Source: Filobacillus milosensis (GTDB taxonomy: Bacteria; Bacillota; Bacilli; Bacillales; Alkalibacillaceae). From it: a stretch of DNA of 32,982 nucleotides. Each line of letters begins with the position of its first letter. Position 1 is the stretch's first letter. The stretch lies in assembly GCF_004402015.1 (NCBI RefSeq), contig NZ_SOPW01000026.1:1-32982 (forward strand), read 5' to 3'. The position numbers and the translations under genes are program-made. The notes beneath the pieces were generated by a model. It had not been told where the DNA came from and did no database searches. It saw nothing but the letters and a program-made list of their open reading frames with translations. Positions 30,696 to 32,982 of the stretch are shown one piece after another.

Positions 30696-31598
30696 ATGGT
30701 TGAAGTACAATTGACTCGTGTAACACTTCCAAATGGAGAAACAGTTGCTTATAGGGAACGAGAAGGAGGGGACAAAGTCATTTTACTTATACATGGTAAT
30801 ATGACTTCTTCTAAGCATTGGGATGTATTAATGGATGTGCTAGATTCTCAATATAAACTTTATGCCATCGATTTACCTGGGTTCGGTGAATCAACTTATC
30901 ACAATGAAATTGAATCGATTAGAGATTTAAGTGAGACAGTTAGAGAATTCATTAATGAACTTGGAGTAGATGTATATGCATTATTAGGCTGGTCAATGGG
31001 AGGCGCTGTATCGTTACAATATTGTGCTACTTATGACCAACCTTGCGAGAAACTTTTACTATTAGCTTCAGGTTCAACACGTGGTTACCCGTTCTTTGGA
31101 ACAGGAGCTGATGGGATGCCGGATATTAGTAATCGATTAAGTTCACTTGAAGAGGTCCGTCGAGATGCTGGTAAGACCCTCGCTGTTCAGGGAGCGTATG
31201 ACCGAAAAGATAAGGGGTTTTTAAAAATGATGTGGAATCATTTAATTTACACCAAGCAACAACCATCTCCGGAGCACTATGACGAGTATTTAGATGATAT
31301 GATGACTCAACAAAATTTGGCAGAAATCTACCAAGCTCTAAACATTTTTAACATAAGCCATGTACATAATGGTCTAACAGAAGGAACAGGTGAGGTTAAC
31401 AATATAGACGTGCCAGTGCTTGTGATGCGAGGCGATAATGATTTAGTTGTTACGGAATCCATGACAAATGAGATTATGGCGGATTTAGGAGATAAGGCTA
31501 CATTTAAAAATTTAGTAGACTGTGGTCACTCACCACTAATTGATGATCTAGATCAATTAAAAGAAACTATCGAGACATTTCTGGAAGGGAGATTATAA
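30696..31598 (+). CDS. Alpha/beta fold hydrolase
   Basis: 300 aa. LLIHGNMTSSKHWDVL carries the oxyanion HGN, AIDLPGFGEST follows, the nucleophile elbow is LLGWSMGGAVSL, an Asp lies in VLVMRGDNDLVV, and the catalytic His in VDCGHSPLIDD. It belongs to the epoxide hydrolase / meta-cleavage hydrolase-like branch. Cytoplasmic. It starts 8 nt after the condensing enzyme (the ATG at 30696 fits GGTGAT better than the earlier GTG/ATG codons). Its stop overlaps the next ATG by one base. Its place next to a condensing enzyme suggests hydrolysis of a beta-keto, beta-diketo or thioester intermediate, which is inference. Confidence 0.82.
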   Translation: MVEVQLTRVTLPNGETVAYREREGGDKVILLIHGNMTSSKHWDVLMDVLDSQYKLYAIDLPGFGESTYHNEIESIRDLSETVREFINELGVDVYALLGWSMGGAVSLQYCATYDQPCEKLLLLASGSTRGYPFFGTGADGMPDISNRLSSLEEVRRDAGKTLAVQGAYDRKDKGFLKMMWNHLIYTKQQPSPEHYDEYLDDMMTQQNLAEIYQALNIFNISHVHNGLTEGTGEVNNIDVPVLVMRGDNDLVVTESMTNEIMADLGDKATFKNLVDCGHSPLIDDLDQLKETIETFLEGRL

Positions 31599-32341
31599 TG
31601 GGACGCTTACAAGACAAAGTGGCAATAATTACAGGCAGTGCCAATGGTATTGGATTAGAGGCGGCACGTACATTTGCAAAAGAAGGCGCAAAAGTCGTTC
31701 TAGCAGATTTTGATGAGGATACAGGGAGAAAACGAGAGCAAGAATTAATCGGTGATGGATATGAAGTCACGTTTATTCAAGTAAATGTCGCTGAACGAGA
31801 TAGTGTAGATCAGATGGTTGAAGAGGCTATGAATCAGTATGGTGGAATAGATATTTTAGTCAATAATGCTGGGATTACAAGAGATGCCATGCTATCAAAA
31901 ATGACACCAGAACAATTTAAACAAGTGATTGATGTTAATTTAACAGGTGTGTTTCATTGTACACAATCAGTCCTACCACATTTAATTGAACGTGGTAAGG
32001 GTAAAGTGATTAATACATCCTCTGTTTCAGGTACCTATGGTAATGTTGGTCAATCAAACTATGCTGCAGCTAAGGCGGGAATCATTGGACTTACGAAAAG
32101 CTGGGCTAAGGAATTAGGTCGTAAAAATATTAATGTGAATGCAGTTGCTCCAGGATTTACAGAAACGGCTATGGTTGAAACCGTCCCTGATCATGTGATA
32201 GCTGCGATGAAACAACAAGTTCCGATGGGAAGACTCGGAAAAACTTCTGATATTGCAAATGCTTATCTATACTTAGCATCAGATGAGTCCGACTATGTGA
32301 ACGGTCATACATTACACGTTGATGGTGGTATAATGATGTAA
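31598..32341 (+). CDS. FabG-like short-chain dehydrogenase/reductase
   Basis: 247 aa, the usual SDR length. Cofactor motif TGSANGIG at 12-19, NNAG at 89-92, Asn114, and catalytic Ser142, Tyr155 and Lys159 in SSVSGTYGNVGQSNYAAAKAG. The sequence is closest to 3-oxoacyl-ACP/CoA reductases (FabG, PhaB). Asp37 after beta-strand 2 (VVLADFDE) favours NAD(H) over NADP(H). It would interconvert a 3-hydroxy- and 3-oxoacyl group. Last gene of the operon; coupled by a one-base overlap to the hydrolase. A second FabG is expected elsewhere for fatty-acid synthesis, so I give no symbol. Confidence 0.88.
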   Translation: MGRLQDKVAIITGSANGIGLEAARTFAKEGAKVVLADFDEDTGRKREQELIGDGYEVTFIQVNVAERDSVDQMVEEAMNQYGGIDILVNNAGITRDAMLSKMTPEQFKQVIDVNLTGVFHCTQSVLPHLIERGKGKVINTSSVSGTYGNVGQSNYAAAKAGIIGLTKSWAKELGRKNINVNAVAPGFTETAMVETVPDHVIAAMKQQVPMGRLGKTSDIANAYLYLASDESDYVNGHTLHVDGGIMM

Positions 32342-32433
32342 GGAAATAAACCTTGCTAGAAACCAAAGTAATTCCAATATGGAGGAAATATATATAAACA
32401 TATTTATAATACTAAAATGTAGTAAAATTATGC

Positions 32434-32462
32434 TTGCAATTTTTTCCGTTACCTGCTATGAT
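32434..32462 (+). promoter_or_regulatory. SigA promoter of the cold-shock gene
   Basis: TTGCAA (32434-32439), 17 bp, TATGAT (32457-32462) preceded by TGC, an extended -10. Transcription would start near 32469 and give a 5' leader of about 110 nt, as is known for cold-shock genes whose leader RNA folds differently with temperature. A GTGTG-GTAA-CACAC hairpin just before AGGAGG could mask the ribosome site. Confidence 0.7.
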
Positions 32463-32579
32463 TAAGAAGAATTATTTTTGTTCGGTGTAAAGGATAGTAT
32501 GAAAATAGAGTTTCGTCTTGAAGATACTTTGGGCAAGAATAGTATTATATTGTGTGGTAACACACTAGGAGGCAACAAA

Positions 32580-32774
32580 ATGGAAAAAGGTACAGTAAAA
32601 TGGTTTAACGCAGAAAAAGGTTTTGGATTTATCGAAGTACAAGGACAAGACGATGTATTCGTACACTTCTCTGCTATCCAAAGCGAAGGTTTTAAAACAC
32701 TTGATGAAGGTCAAAGCGTAACTTTCGATATCGTAGAAGGTAACCGTGGGCCACAAGCTGCTAACGTTCAATAG
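32580..32774 (+). CDS. csp: Cold-shock protein, CspA/CspB family
   Basis: 64 aa. [20 protein letters not shown] holds the RNP1 motif (KGFGFIEV) and [11 protein letters not shown] holds RNP2 (VFVHF). Full-length single cold-shock (OB-fold) domain that binds single-stranded RNA and DNA as an RNA chaperone. The start at 32580 has AGGAGG 8 nt upstream; the open frame continues upstream through the leader, but that part is the 5' UTR. Codon choice is notably optimised (many CAA, GTA and GGT), as in highly expressed genes. Monocistronic. Confidence 0.96.
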   Translation: MEKGTVKWFNAEKGFGFIEVQGQDDVFVHFSAIQSEGFKTLDEGQSVTFDIVEGNRGPQAANVQ

Positions 32775-32801
32775 ACTGCTTAGTCTTAAATCGTTTATAC
32801 A

Positions 32802-32834
32802 AACAGACTCTTTATACGGGGTCTGTTTTTTTAT
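32802..32834 (+). terminator. Terminator of the cold-shock gene
   Basis: AACAGACTC pairs with GGGTCTGTT, giving an 8-9-bp stem (one G-U), followed by seven T. A smaller hairpin AGACT-GCTT-AGTCT (32773-32786) overlaps the stop codon. Confidence 0.85.
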
Positions 32835-32910
32835 GTCTTATGTACAATACTTTATAAAAAAGGCTCTAAAATATATGTTGGGGTACAGATAATTTTCTGA
32901 CAAATAAAAA

Positions 32911-32980
32911 ACACGCAATCTCCTAATTTTGTTAAACTTTGTTTAGACCAATAAACAAGTACAAAAAAGGAGATGCGTGT
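32911..32980 (+). other. Hairpin that sequesters the start site of a gene beginning at the window edge
   Basis: ACACGCA(A)TCTCCT (32911-32924) pairs with AGGAGATGCGTGT (32968-32980): 13 bp with one bulged A. The right arm contains the ribosome site AAGGAG, and an ATG beginning at 32981 would sit 8 nt behind it; the window ends at AT. The 43-nt loop contains a perfect TTGTTTA/TAAACAA hairpin (32939-32958). A start site hidden in a long stem fits bacterial transposase genes, so this may be the left end of an insertion sequence, but no coding sequence is visible to test it. Confidence 0.5.
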
Positions 32981-32982
32981 AT

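Noticed and set aside
32478-32579. 34-residue N-terminal extension of the cold-shock protein
   Set aside because: Cold-shock proteins are about 65-70 aa and begin exactly at the ATG behind AGGAGG; the upstream part is an untranslated leader after a strong promoter.

Overview
The window looks like a chromosomal segment of a low-GC, Gram-positive, spore-forming Bacillaceae bacterium. Reasons: strong AGGAGG-type ribosome sites, frequent GTG/TTG starts, U-tailed hairpin terminators, a sortase with an LPxTG-like substrate, a YflT-type general stress protein pair, SigB-like promoters and a collagen-like protein of spore-surface type. Acidic, Glu/Asp-rich linkers in secreted proteins hint at a moderately halophilic or alkaliphilic genus; that is inference, and no species is claimed.

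Layout. 1-300: an intergenic 21-bp-phased repeat array. 303-3818: a zinc-dependent phospholipase C-like protein (minus), then a CAP/SCP protein, a small membrane protein, a YwaF-like membrane protein and MscL (plus). 3855-7617 (minus): an amidohydrolase, a membrane protein, and a sodium:solute symporter of the VC_2705 type with its DUF4212 small subunit. 7966-10552 (plus): a surface module made of a DUF4397 protein with an MPETG sorting signal, a class F sortase and a second CAP protein. 10677-11025: a second phased array and an untracked 56-aa gene. 11129-12935 (minus): two alpha/beta hydrolases. 13035-15075 (minus): a HAD phosphatase and two unknown envelope proteins. 15227-15781: a collagen-like protein. 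15942-18515 (minus): two YflT paralogues separated by a third phased array, plus a FAD/Rieske oxidoreductase. 18624-20597: a small membrane protein and a K+/H+ antiporter.

20798-32341 (plus) is the most cohesive block. A 1076-aa MalT-like ATPase/TPR regulator with a SARP-type wHTH-BTAD tail is followed by a 26-aa hydrophobic peptide gene inside a terminator, a degraded gene fossil, a direct repeat that could be an operator, and a complete branched-chain-amino-acid-type ABC importer (substrate-binding lipoprotein, two ATPases, two permeases). Translationally coupled genes follow for a 60-aa protein, a KAS III-like condensing enzyme, an alpha/beta hydrolase and a FabG-like reductase. I infer a regulated uptake and acyl-metabolism locus of unknown substrate. 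A cold-shock gene and a hairpin-sequestered start of a probable new gene, perhaps a transposase, end the window.

The most unusual signals are: three non-coding arrays with unrelated core motifs but the same 21-bp (two helical turns) period; the fused gene fossil at 24383-24560; the 26-aa peptide gene; and the direct repeat 11 bp apart ahead of the ABC operon.
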